The notes beneath the pieces were generated by a model. It searched no databases. It worked only from the letters and a program-made list of their open reading frames with translations, and was not told the DNA's origin. Shown here in pieces: positions 30,601 to 38,361 of a stretch of 38,378 bases of DNA. Both the position numbers and the translations under genes were made by a program. Origin of the DNA: 2-02-FULL-48-14 sp964356195 (GTDB lineage: Bacteria; Patescibacteriota; Gracilibacteria; UBA1369; 2-02-FULL-48-14); contig CAYHGP010000008.1 in assembly GCA_964356195.1 (NCBI GenBank), positions 1 to 38,378 on the forward strand, written 5' to 3'. Positions within the stretch are counted from its first letter, which is position 1; each line of letters opens with the position of its first letter.

Positions 30601-32979
30601 TCCGGTTTCGGTCTGTATCCATTCGTTCTTTGTCACCACCATGTCCACTTGGGACTCCGAATCCGGCGTACCGTAGACGGAAGACTCACCTTCATAATTC
30701 GTGCGATCATAATCAATCGCGGCCAAGTCCACCTTGTAAGCTTTGAAACTAATGCTGCTCGTGGTGAAGTCGCCATAGTTCATTTCAAGAATCGTTTTCG
30801 CCCGGAAGACCAAGAACTCAATTCCGGTCTGAATTTCACCGAGTTCCTCTTGAACCGGACTCACGGAAAGGGAAGGGTAGTTCATAAGACCGCACCAGTT
30901 TCCGTCGTCACAAGAATCCATAGTAGCCACCCAGTCCAAAAGAATTTGTCCGTTCTCATCCGTTGTCAAAATTTGATCTTCACCGTCCGGAGTCATCACG
31001 CGAAGCTCCGTGTTCACAACCGGCGTTCCTTCAAAGAAACGAGCCGTCAAAGTGATGTGTGCGGTGTCTCCAACAAACAAAGCCGACTTGTCCGTTTCCG
31101 CGACAATTTGGTAAGCGGGTTTCACGTAGGCATCCACGTTGAAGCTGGTGTTCGTGAGGACTTTCCCGCCCTGAATAATCACAAGGCCATAGCTTCCCGG
31201 AGCATACTTCTCAAGTTCCAAACGACCTTCAAACGCTTCTCCGTCCTCCAAGACCAAACTTTCTTTGTGAACCACTTCGTCCCCACTCGCAATCTCCTCC
31301 ACATCCATGTTCCATGTCGAGTAACCGGTGGTCACATAAAGTTCCGCATCTTGCGCAATGGGCGCGTCGCGGCCCTGTACGAAGCCCCAATAATAGAGCG
31401 TATCGGTAGGTTGATAAGTTTCACGTTCGGTTTTGAGCATTTGCCAGTAACCATCATTCGCACGATCAAGATAAGTGTAAAAGTTACTATCATAGTAAGT
31501 AGTGCGATTATTCGCGGTTACAGTCAGAAGAAGTGAATTATTATTTTCGGGGGCCAGGTCGAGAGCGCTGAACAAGTCCTCAAAAGTCGCCACGCCATCT
31601 GCATCGGTTTGAGCGCTGAGAGGGTAGCCTACCAAGCTCACTTCCGCATCGGCCATAGGTTTACCGGTCTCAATATCATTCACCCACACCAGCGAACTCT
31701 GTGCGTTCAAATTGATGTACACCGCGGTGTTGGAAACTTGTACAAAAGCCTGTGAAAGTTCACCGTTCTTGGCTACTTGCAAAAGGTAGTAACCCTCGGG
31801 TAAAGAGCCGGGCAGTTGAATCGTGTTTCGGCCGTAGTCATCCTGAGTCGTGGTAAATTCAGGACTGTCCACCACTTTGCTCAAACCTTCCGTAGACGCA
31901 CGGTAAATCTTTTTTTGGTAGTAGCACCATCCGGGAACGCCGTCTCGATATTTGCCCAAAGCCGCCGCATAGTTTTCGCCGCTGTCATATTGATACACGC
32001 CAACGGACAGAGTGAGATTTTCTTCCTCCTCATTGTCACTCCAATAGTTGACCTTAAAGCTTGGATTTTGATCCGGGCTGAACTCATAAATGGTTCTTGT
32101 GAGACTTAAACTACTGGTTCCTCGTTCTTCCGATGAAGTTTCAAATTCAAAGGAATAATCGTCACCTAAAGTTTTTTCGGTCCCTGCGAGGGGCAAACTG
32201 CCCGCTAAAGTCACGGTGTAAACAGTGGCATCCAAGAGTCCGCCGCTGGGGGCGAACACGGCCGTCTTCCCCTCCACACTAAAGTTTCCGGAAACGTCGG
32301 GTGAAATGCTGAAGGCATTTTCGAAGCCCTCCGCCGAAACTCCATTATGAGTGAAGTAGACTTCAATTCCCGTATTCGTAGGCACTCCGGCATCTTGCTT
32401 GCCCGGCAAAGTTCCCGTCACTCGGAAACCGTCGGACACTTCATAAGCCCAGCTGAATTCCTTGGGGTAGGGGGCTTCCTCAAGATTTTGCGCCTCCAAC
32501 GTGAACGAATACACTTCTCCCGCATCCAAAGTTTTCGCGGGCGTCACCACAATTTCATTCGTCGATTTTTGTTCGAGTGTGAGTTCCACCGCCGGTTCCA
32601 CCATCAGCACCTCTTCCACTTCGTCCACATTAAGCTCTCCCTTACTGCTCAGCACAAAGCTGGAGTCACCGGCCACTCCCGTGTCATCCTCCGTTTCCGG
32701 AGTCAAAGTATAATAGTCTTTCGCCTCTGCCACGTTCACCAGGGAAGGAGCAAGGAAGCCCGTGCCCGGTAAAACAAATTGGAACACCAGCACCACAATG
32801 AGAATAGCTGCCGTGGCCGGAGCAAGCCGTCTCGAGAACCACGGGAATGGTTGTTTTACCGGTTCATGATTCAGTTCTTCCGCACGAGCCAAAAGTTGGC
32901 TGCGGAGGTCTTGTTTAAATGAAGGTCGTTGTCGACGTCGTAGCATTTTCCCGAGTTTTACCAAATATTCTTCAATCAT
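27645..32979 (-). CDS. Membrane-anchored alpha-2-macroglobulin-like protein with inserted intein-like Hint domain
   Basis: At least about 1700 residues are visible. In order: a basic cytoplasmic head (1-49, with RRRQRPSFKQDLRSQLLARA), one membrane helix (about 52-72), an Ig-like domain (about 180-290), macroglobulin domains (TGKPMADAEVSL, TYQPTDTLYYWG), MG6-like VNLYLVDEAYYALF, then GGKGG, a Hint domain (Cys1059-Asn1187), and the A2M domain (REDFRDTALF, SFELPDNITSWRI). The thioester domain has DRADQ where CxEQ is expected, so no thioester forms. The C-terminal receptor-like domain ends VVNPGTFILEPAV. The gene seems split by frame at the second N run, but a 19-base flank duplication explains this. 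The first N run is a true gap in the thioester-like domain. The ATG overlaps the sigma stop (ATGA). Confidence 0.88.
28190..28289. other. Assembly gap of 100 N in the A2M-like gene
   Basis: Exactly 100 N in the thioester-like helical domain. The flanks share no visible overlap. Comparison with family architecture suggests that more than 100 bases, possibly several hundred, are missing. Confidence 0.95.
29300..29805 (-). other. Hint (bacterial intein-like) domain region
   Basis: This is the Hint coding part of the A2M-like gene. Cys1059 opens CFVAGTQILMSDG (block A), TEEH is the TxxH of block B, then LKVGDVLL. After the artefactual gap come VYNFEVAEKHTYFADG (block F) and YVHN (block G). Collapsing the duplicate flank gives 129 residues, the size of a minimal bacterial intein-like domain. 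The residue after Asn is Asp, not Cys/Ser/Thr, as in type A bacterial intein-like domains, which cleave more than they splice. Confidence 0.88.
29371..29508. other. Artefactual gap flanked by a 19-base duplicate
   Basis: The 19 bases at 29371-29389 (TATTGCGGATTTTTTCAAT) are identical to 29490-29508, with 100 N between. Removing the N and one copy (119 bases) makes the reading frame of the A2M-like gene continuous and joins IEKIRN to TETVYNF. The gap therefore has a negative true size. Confidence 0.93.
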
Positions 32980-33548
32980 GAGTTTTGAAAGTTACAGAGC
33001 TGACTTAAGCGCTTTAAGGCGCGATTCAGTTTTACCCCTACATTGTTCACACTCGTTCCCAAGGCATCTGCAATTTCGCTGTACGATTGGTCCTGGAAGT
33101 AGCGCAGCGAAAGTACATCCTGCTCGTCCGGCTTCAATAAATGGAAAGCATCGTTGAGTTGTTTAATATGCCCAAGCGACTCTTCTTTAGTCTCATTTTC
33201 TTTCAAATCAAAATCCGCTTCATGAGCTTCAAAGGTCTCACCGACTTCATGCCATTCACGAACCAGCTGGGCATGTTCTCTCTTATTTTTTCGAAAATAT
33301 TGATTCATTTCATTGATGCTAATGCGGTAAAGCCAGGCCCGGAACGGCTTGCCCTCGTCTCGATAGCCGCCGATTTTTTCGAGCGCAATCATAAACGTGT
33401 CCGAGGTCAAATCTTCAGCGAGCTGCCGATCCGAAACGCGTGAAAGCATAAAATGATAGATGGCTTCGAAGTGAAGGTCGTAAAGCTGAACAAAGTTTTT
33501 CTTGTCCACCTTCGCGGCTTCAATCAAGTCCGATTCGGATTGGCTCAT
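32976..33548 (-). CDS. ECF-type RNA polymerase sigma factor
   Basis: The 190-residue protein has sigma region 2 (about 15-85: FVQLYDLHFEAIYHFMLSRV, AEDLTSDTFMIAL, FRAWLYRISINEMNQYFRK) and region 4 (about 125-182: LKPDEQDVLSLRYFQDQSYSEIADALGTSVNNVGVKLNRAL, a helix-turn-helix). The linker is acidic. No region 1 or 3 is present, so it is an ECF sigma factor. Its TGA overlaps the ATG of the A2M-like gene by four bases, an arrangement typical of sigma/anti-sigma pairs. It probably directs polymerase to a small regulon, perhaps including its own operon. Confidence 0.92.
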   Translation of the reverse strand: MSQSESDLIEAAKVDKKNFVQLYDLHFEAIYHFMLSRVSDRQLAEDLTSDTFMIALEKIGGYRDEGKPFRAWLYRISINEMNQYFRKNKREHAQLVREWHEVGETFEAHEADFDLKENETKEESLGHIKQLNDAFHLLKPDEQDVLSLRYFQDQSYSEIADALGTSVNNVGVKLNRALKRLSQLCNFQNS

Positions 33549-33635
33549 AAGTTAAGGCCGTTTGTTGTTGTCACTACTATAATGCATAGCTTGAAAATAT
33601 ATTACAGAAAAAACTTGCGGGAGATGCTCTTATCA

Positions 33636-33670
33636 TGAGGCAAAATCTGTGCCCGGGCACAGATACCTCA
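33636..33670. other. Perfect 20-base palindrome with outer arms
   Basis: ATCTGTGCCCGGGCACAGAT (33645-33664) is a perfect palindrome, with outer arms TGAGG (33636-33640) and CCTCA (33666-33670). It lies between the small gene at 33685-33849 and the sigma gene. On the minus strand four T follow, so it could be a terminator of the small gene. It could also be an operator for the sigma/A2M operon. Confidence 0.7.
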
Positions 33671-33684
33671 GAGCTTACAGATTA

Positions 33685-33849
33685 TTAAACAAACTTTGGC
33701 TTCCACTCTTCTCTATCTTTACGAATTGCTTTAACTGCATCAAAGCCTTTCTTTTTGATCAAAATATTCTCAGGAGGATTGATTAAGAAATCCAAGGCTT
33801 TGGCACGTCGTTCAGCATCACTCTTAAGTTTTTGGATAGGATTCTTCAT
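33685..33849 (-). CDS. Small basic protein, unknown
   Basis: This 54-residue gene starts MKNPIQKLKSDAERRAKALD and ends EEWKPKFV. It is basic and helical, with a charged pattern that could bind nucleic acid. A TATAAT box at 33862-33857 ends seven bases before the ATG, the same leaderless spacing as murB. An in-frame ATG three codons upstream overlaps the -10 box and is less likely. It lies upstream of the sigma gene in the same direction, separated by a 20-base palindrome. No family is recognised; a small regulator or antitoxin-like role is possible. Confidence 0.65.
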   Translation of the reverse strand: MKNPIQKLKSDAERRAKALDFLINPPENILIKKKGFDAVKAIRKDREEWKPKFV

Positions 33850-33905
33850 CGCGAGCATTATACACCATCCCTATAATACGCCATACATCCACCCGCATAA
33901 GTGGT

Positions 33906-34460
33906 TCATGTTCGGCGAACCGTCTTTCTTCCGCCCATCTTATACACATACAGATACGCCTTCTTGTCGGTGTCCGTGAGCTTCCATCCGTGAAAACGGA
34001 AAACGTGGGTAAGCACCCGAGTTCCCGGTTTGAGCATCTTCTCCAAAATCGGCTGCAAACGTTTATTCGTTTCGGGGAGGAGGTAGCAAATCACAACATC
34101 GGCATCGCTCACGTCATAAGTAAAAATATTCCCGCGCACTACTTTCGCGTTTTTCCCTAAACCCAGCAAAGCAATGTGCAAATTGCACCACCAAACCTGG
34201 AAAGGATTAATTTCCACACCCACGGCCTGCACGCCTTGCTTCGCCGCCGCAATCACAAAACGTCCGTCGCCCGCGCCTAAGTCATAGAGCTTTTCGCCCT
34301 TTTTAAGCTTCGCCAGTTCCAGCATTCGCTTCACCTTCCGTCCGCTGGTGGGAATAAACGGTGCCCCCATCAAAGAGGACAAGAGCAAACTCACCGAAAC
34401 CACGGGAATCACGATGGCAAACACCAGCAGAACCAGCAGTCTAAAATATTCCACAATCAT
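33906..34460 (-). CDS. Membrane-anchored SAM-dependent methyltransferase
   Basis: The 184-residue protein has an N-terminal membrane helix (about 7-30) and a class I methyltransferase core: KLYDLGAGDGRFVIAAAKQG (motif I, SAM binding), AVGVEINPFQVWWCN, GNIFTYDVSDADVVICYLLP, and PGTRVLTHVFRFHGW. The layout resembles the small protein-lysine methyltransferases of the FAM173 type. The substrate is probably a membrane or translation protein. The ATG overlaps the stop of the upstream lipoprotein gene by four bases, so they are translationally coupled. Confidence 0.85.
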   Translation of the reverse strand: MIVEYFRLLVLLVFAIVIPVVSVSLLLSSLMGAPFIPTSGRKVKRMLELAKLKKGEKLYDLGAGDGRFVIAAAKQGVQAVGVEINPFQVWWCNLHIALLGLGKNAKVVRGNIFTYDVSDADVVICYLLPETNKRLQPILEKMLKPGTRVLTHVFRFHGWKLTDTDKKAYLYVYKMGGRKTVRRT

Positions 34461-35296
34461 AAACTGAGGGACAACGATGCGTCACTTTCCATGTACGTTT
34501 CCACACCCTCATTGGTGAGTGATTTGCCCGCCTGAATCCAATAATCCACACTCACCGTGAACTTCAATCGGAAATCCGACTTCAAGGTGATAACGCCATC
34601 CTTCATAGACACTGAAGGCTGATAAGGATCCTCCTCTTCCCAATCGTAAAGGAAAATTTCAGGCTCCCCGGCTTCCATGGTCACAGTGTAGTCCTGGTCA
34701 TCCCCGCATGGATTGATTCCATCGTCGTTGTACTCCCCGCAGTTGGAAACTTGCACTTCATAAGTATCGGCTCCCACGTCTTCAAATTGAACCTCAAAAG
34801 TTGAATTTTGTTCAGGCGTTTTCACCGGACTCACAATAGTCGGCGTAGGAAGGGCTTCGGGGATAGGCACTTCCAACTCGGTGATGCTGTAGTCGCCGTC
34901 TTTATACTGAATTTTCAACAAGTAGGGCTGAGTGTATTCATCCACTTCAAACTCACAAGGATGAGGAGAATACCCGGAGTGGCACCAGCTTCCACTTCCT
35001 AACTCCCGGTCGTCCAAACCACTCAGGTAAATCGATTCAGTCTGGATGCTCAAGGGCAAGTCTTCTTCACGCATATCGTCGGGATAGCCGAGCGTGGAGA
35101 GGCCAAGCGCGGGCCTGCTGATATCGAAAGTGAAGGTTAAGGAGTCCACTTCTATGTCGTCATCATTCATTAAAGAAACATGGTGCAGCGTCAGTTCCGC
35201 TTCCACAAGGTCTCTTAGCACAAGCTCATCGCTCCACCCGGAGCAAGCACTCAATAACAAAGTGCCAAGACAAAAACTTAAAAAAAATCTATTCAT
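34457..35296 (-). CDS. Hypothetical lipoprotein
   Basis: The 279-residue protein has a lipoprotein signal (lipobox LSAC, Cys at 18), then an acidic mature part. It contains two Cys pairs (GSWCHSGYSPHPC and SNCGEYNDDGINPC), which may be disulfide-bonded. Beta strands alternate, suggesting an Ig-like or carbohydrate-binding fold. It is the middle gene of an operon, nine bases after the TMEM43-like gene and overlapping the methyltransferase gene by four bases. Function is unknown. Confidence 0.75.
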   Translation of the reverse strand: MNRFFLSFCLGTLLLSACSGWSDELVLRDLVEAELTLHHVSLMNDDDIEVDSLTFTFDISRPALGLSTLGYPDDMREEDLPLSIQTESIYLSGLDDRELGSGSWCHSGYSPHPCEFEVDEYTQPYLLKIQYKDGDYSITELEVPIPEALPTPTIVSPVKTPEQNSTFEVQFEDVGADTYEVQVSNCGEYNDDGINPCGDDQDYTVTMEAGEPEIFLYDWEEEDPYQPSVSMKDGVITLKSDFRLKFTVSVDYWIQAGKSLTNEGVETYMESDASLSLSL

Positions 35297-35305
35297 GGCT
35301 TGAGT

Positions 35306-36412
35306 TTATTCCTTCTTTTTAAGGAAGAAAAAGAACACAGCGAAGCCCAATACCAGAAGGCCCACCACGATGAGAATATTCTTCACCAGAGCAATCACAA
35401 CCCAAAGGACCAAGAAGGTGACCAAAGCCAGCAAGAAAGAAATCAATCCCACAATGAGTTTGGAGCCTTCCTTCATGAATTGTCCGATGACGGGAACCTT
35501 GCGCATCAAAGCTCCAAAATAGCTCAAAGGCCCAAAAATCGAAGAGAATCCAATGAACAACATGAAGAAAGTAATGATGCGGAACATCCATTTGTTAGTA
35601 GCATCAAGAGCCTCAAGCTCAGCCAGCGTTTGCCCTTGATTATAAGGAGACAAAACATAAGTGGTTTCAGCGCTGCTCACGGTGCCACCTACGGCATCTC
35701 CGGCCACACGCAATTCAGCAGGGATTTTAAAGGTGGTCCACACGTCCCGCACGGTGTCGGACTGACTGACAATGGTTTCCTCAAGCCCCAACATAAGTGC
35801 GAAGGAGTTAAACTTCACGGTGTAGGCGCCCACAACGGCATCTGTATATTTCTCATCTTCAGTAATAGTGGTCCATACATCGCGTTCTACTTGGTAGCAC
35901 TGTTCACAGTTGGTTCCGTCGTCATCACACACGTTTCCTGTGCTGTAGAGAACACGAGCATCGTCGGTCGTGCTTCCACATTGCTCTTCTTGAATGGTCT
36001 TCAGCTCTTGGTGTTGCACTTTGTAGTAAATACATTCCTCTCCTTCGACGCAGCTCAAAGGAGCCGCCACGGTGGGCGCACCTTGAAAAGTAACGTAACC
36101 ATCCGTTCCGGAATCCGCTTCTACGCTCACCGCACTCGCAAAATCTTTCGCCGTGTGCTGCGATTCCGCCTGCCAAAGTACAAAAGGCGATGCAAGCACC
36201 AATCCAACTCCAACGAAAACTCCCACAATCGCCCCAATTAAAGTTTGTTGAGGACGAGTGCGAAAACCTTTATTGCCCATGTTCACTCCTCCAATGTTCC
36301 CCAAACTTCCGCCGGTCACTCCGGTGGTTTTATTGATATTCGAAAGACCGCTGGCAGCGCTTTTCATAAGATCACCGAAATCTGGCATGGCGTGGGGAGT
36401 TATTGGTTGCAT
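35306..36412 (-). CDS. TMEM43-like multi-pass membrane protein
   Basis: The 368-residue protein has a Gly/Asn-rich start, one membrane helix (about 58-80), a large extracytoplasmic domain (about 85-275) with several Cys residues (LSCVEGEEC, QCYQ), and three to four C-terminal helices (about 280-365) ending FFFFLKKKE. This layout and the motifs around LLSPYNQGQTL match bacterial TMEM43 homologues. Function in bacteria is unknown. A second ATG at residue 9 (MPDFGDLM) is a possible alternative start. It opens an operon with the lipoprotein and methyltransferase genes. Confidence 0.75.
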   Translation of the reverse strand: MQPITPHAMPDFGDLMKSAASGLSNINKTTGVTGGSLGNIGGVNMGNKGFRTRPQQTLIGAIVGVFVGVGLVLASPFVLWQAESQHTAKDFASAVSVEADSGTDGYVTFQGAPTVAAPLSCVEGEECIYYKVQHQELKTIQEEQCGSTTDDARVLYSTGNVCDDDGTNCEQCYQVERDVWTTITEDEKYTDAVVGAYTVKFNSFALMLGLEETIVSQSDTVRDVWTTFKIPAELRVAGDAVGGTVSSAETTYVLSPYNQGQTLAELEALDATNKWMFRIITFFMLFIGFSSIFGPLSYFGALMRKVPVIGQFMKEGSKLIVGLISFLLALVTFLVLWVVIALVKNILIVVGLLVLGFAVFFFFLKKKE

Positions 36413-36451
36413 TCACTCTACTACGTCCATTCTTCATTACGCAATATTTTC

Positions 36452-36541
36452 TGGCGGAGAGAGAGGGATTCGAACCCTCGATCAGGTTTCCCCGATGCCG
36501 CTTTTCGAGAGCGGTGCCTTCAACCACTCGGCCATCTCTCC
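36452..36541 (-). tRNA. tRNA-Ser (anticodon CGA)
   Basis: This is a 90-base class II tRNA with acceptor GGAGAGA paired to TCTCTCC, anticodon loop CTCGAAA and a long variable arm (GCATCGGGGAAACCTGATC). The T arm is GGTTCGAATCC, the discriminator is G, and CCA is encoded (36452-36454). Confidence 0.95.
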
Positions 36542-36543
36542 TA

Positions 36544-36592
36544 CTGCGCGGAGCGCAGGATGTTCTTTCTACCCTCCGCCGGCGCAGCGGAG
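36544..36592. other. Two perfect hairpins upstream of tRNA-Ser
   Basis: CTGCGC-GGA-GCGCAG (36544-36558) and CTCCGC-CGGCGCA-GCGGAG (36574-36592) lie between the 410-residue gene and tRNA-Ser. They carry no T-run, so they may be a processing or transcription-attenuation structure in the leader of the tRNA. TATACT at 36596-36591 on the minus strand may be its -10 box. Confidence 0.45.
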
Positions 36593-36598
36593 TATAGA

Positions 36599-37831
36599 CT
36601 AAGTTTTTTCTTTTTGACAGTTAACACAAGGGCACTCTTCAAGCAAGAACTGTTCCGGCTGAGTTTGAATATTGAAACCGGGAGCGTGCCGTGTGTGTCC
36701 ATCAAGCCTCACAGGGCTGCTTTCACTTTCTTCCGCATTACGAAGTTCCGCTGCCGCTACGGTTTGGATCTTGAGGTCGGGCCTTTGTGTGCGAACCAAA
36801 TGGAGCCACTCTTTTCTTTCTTTTTCACCTCCGGGTCCCTCTTGTCTACGGTCTTTTACAATCACCATGTGGACATCTTCATCCGGCAAATAAAACTCCG
36901 CTTCAAAAAGCAAATTTCTGGATACGGTCTCACCGGGGACAGGAACTAGCATCGCCTCATGTCGGTAGAGCCACTTCCTTCCCTCGCGGTCCAATCGACG
37001 AGCTAAGTTCGCGGCATACAAGCTCGTGAAATAAGGGAAATGTTCCTCCGCATCAGCAATGCCTTTTCTTATTCCTGCGTAAGGAAAATTTCTTTTGTTG
37101 CTCAGTTGAATTCGCTGCTCCTCTCGTTCTTTCGGACTCAGAGCGCAGTACTGTTCGGTGCGTTCGCGCCGAGCCTTAGTCCCTTGCAGACGGTCCCCGG
37201 AAATAAAGACGCCCCTTCTTTTGGCCGCAGCAACATTATGAGTCTTGACCCCTCGTTGTCTAAGGAACCGCGCTGCGTCACAGCGGTCCATAGCTCGAAG
37301 GTGAGTCACGAGGTACTCCCGCACATCTTTCTTTTTTTCCTGAGCCAATAAACGCAGCAATTCATCAAGGACGTTTCCGGACAGGCCTTCGGAAGTATCG
37401 TAAAGCGTTTGCAGCCAAGCCTTGATTTCTCCCTTACTTACTTCTCCGGTGTGCTTGGAGTCCCCACGGGCAATGTGATAAGCCCTGAGGATGGCGCGGT
37501 CATGAGGAGAGTGGATTGAGTAGCCCATTCCCATCAACTTTACTCGGCAGTCAGCTCGAATATCTTCAATATAGTGAAGCGCTTCGTCGACTGACGCTTC
37601 GTCGACGTCAGGGTCTGAGGCCAATCCGGCAATAATCGTTTCTTTTCGTGCTTTGAGTGTTTCACAAATCCGACCCCAAACTTCCTGGTAACCTTCAGAG
37701 GTACCGGCAAGTTTCTCCACAAGTTGTCCAATATCTCTATACTTCAGCGTCTTTACAAGACGATCCAGGCCCTGCTTGAGGTCTGTCACCTTCACTCTAT
37801 GATTTGGTCCCTCAGACTTTATTATACTCAT
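36599..37831 (-). CDS. Hypothetical protein with Cys-rich tail
   Basis: The 410-residue protein is charged throughout, with no signal peptide or membrane helix. A helical N-terminal part (1-170) is followed by basic segments (AAAKRRGVFISGDR, SPKEREEQRIQLSNKRNFPYAGIRKGI). A mixed alpha/beta part contains PVPGETVSRNLLFEAEFYLPDEDVHMVIV, and the tail LLEECPCVNCQ (three Cys) could bind one metal. The strands around ELYLPDEDVHMVIVKDR hint at a nuclease-like fold, but no catalytic motif can be named. It is read towards tRNA-Ser. Function is unknown. Confidence 0.7.
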   Translation of the reverse strand: MSIIKSEGPNHRVKVTDLKQGLDRLVKTLKYRDIGQLVEKLAGTSEGYQEVWGRICETLKARKETIIAGLASDPDVDEASVDEALHYIEDIRADCRVKLMGMGYSIHSPHDRAILRAYHIARGDSKHTGEVSKGEIKAWLQTLYDTSEGLSGNVLDELLRLLAQEKKKDVREYLVTHLRAMDRCDAARFLRQRGVKTHNVAAAKRRGVFISGDRLQGTKARRERTEQYCALSPKEREEQRIQLSNKRNFPYAGIRKGIADAEEHFPYFTSLYAANLARRLDREGRKWLYRHEAMLVPVPGETVSRNLLFEAEFYLPDEDVHMVIVKDRRQEGPGGEKERKEWLHLVRTQRPDLKIQTVAAAELRNAEESESSPVRLDGHTRHAPGFNIQTQPEQFLLEECPCVNCQKEKT

Positions 37832-37902
37832 CGCTTAGTCCTAATAAGTACTCAGCTTTGCAAGAAAATAGAACTTTGTCAACAACCCGCAGCAGTCCAA
37901 GA

Positions 37903-37930
37903 AAAAAGCCCCCAAGAGTGAGGGCTTTTT
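37903..37930 (-). terminator. Intrinsic terminator of the RDD gene
   Basis: AAAAAGCCC (37903-37911) pairs with GGGCTTTTT (37922-37930) around a 10-base loop, giving a strong stem with a T-run on the minus strand. It lies 27 bases past the stop of the RDD gene. It could also stop transcripts from the plus side. Confidence 0.85.
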
Positions 37931-37956
37931 CGATGCGTGATTTTGCGGCCTAAAGC

Positions 37957-38361
37957 TTAGGCGATTTTCACCACGTGAGTTTTAGCAACTTTGTCATGAA
38001 GACCTTGTTTTTCTTTGTCCCAAGCAATCCAAAGGAATCCGATTCCAAGGGTCAAACCGCTTACAAAGTAACCCAAGAGACGCATCGCTGCGGTCTTAGA
38101 AGTAAGAGGATTTCCTTTTTCGTCGATAATACGAAGTTTAAGGGCCAACTTACCGGGTGTGGCAGATTTCCATACCCAAAAACCAAACATATAACCGAGA
38201 GGAATGATCATTTGCCATCCATCATAGCTGGCACAGAAGGATCCGGTGTCCGGGCATGAGTTCCCAAACAGCACTCCGGAGATGACCGCCAAAATGACGA
38301 TGTCAATAAGGTAGGCCAGTAAGCGGATCCAGAATCCGGCGTACTTAGTCGATTTCGCCAT
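37957..38361 (-). CDS. RDD-family membrane protein
   Basis: The 134-residue protein has three membrane helices: about 10-30 (RLLAYLIDIVILAVISGVLF), about 48-62 and about 90-112. RDD signature residues appear in GFWIRLLAYLID (Arg then Asp) and TPGKLALKLRII. The tail DKEKQGLHDKVAKTHVV is characteristic of the family. RDD proteins are small integral membrane proteins of uncertain role, some linked to ion or cation transport. Two Cys residues (NSCPDTGSFC) sit in the first extracytoplasmic loop. Confidence 0.88.
   Translation of the reverse strand: MAKSTKYAGFWIRLLAYLIDIVILAVISGVLFGNSCPDTGSFCASYDGWQMIIPLGYMFGFWVWKSATPGKLALKLRIIDEKGNPLTSKTAAMRLLGYFVSGLTLGIGFLWIAWDKEKQGLHDKVAKTHVVKIA

Noticed and set aside
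27645..32979. A2M-like gene as a frameshifted pseudogene
   Set aside because: The frame change coincides with the artefactual gap and all other parts are intact; the motifs on both sides are conserved.
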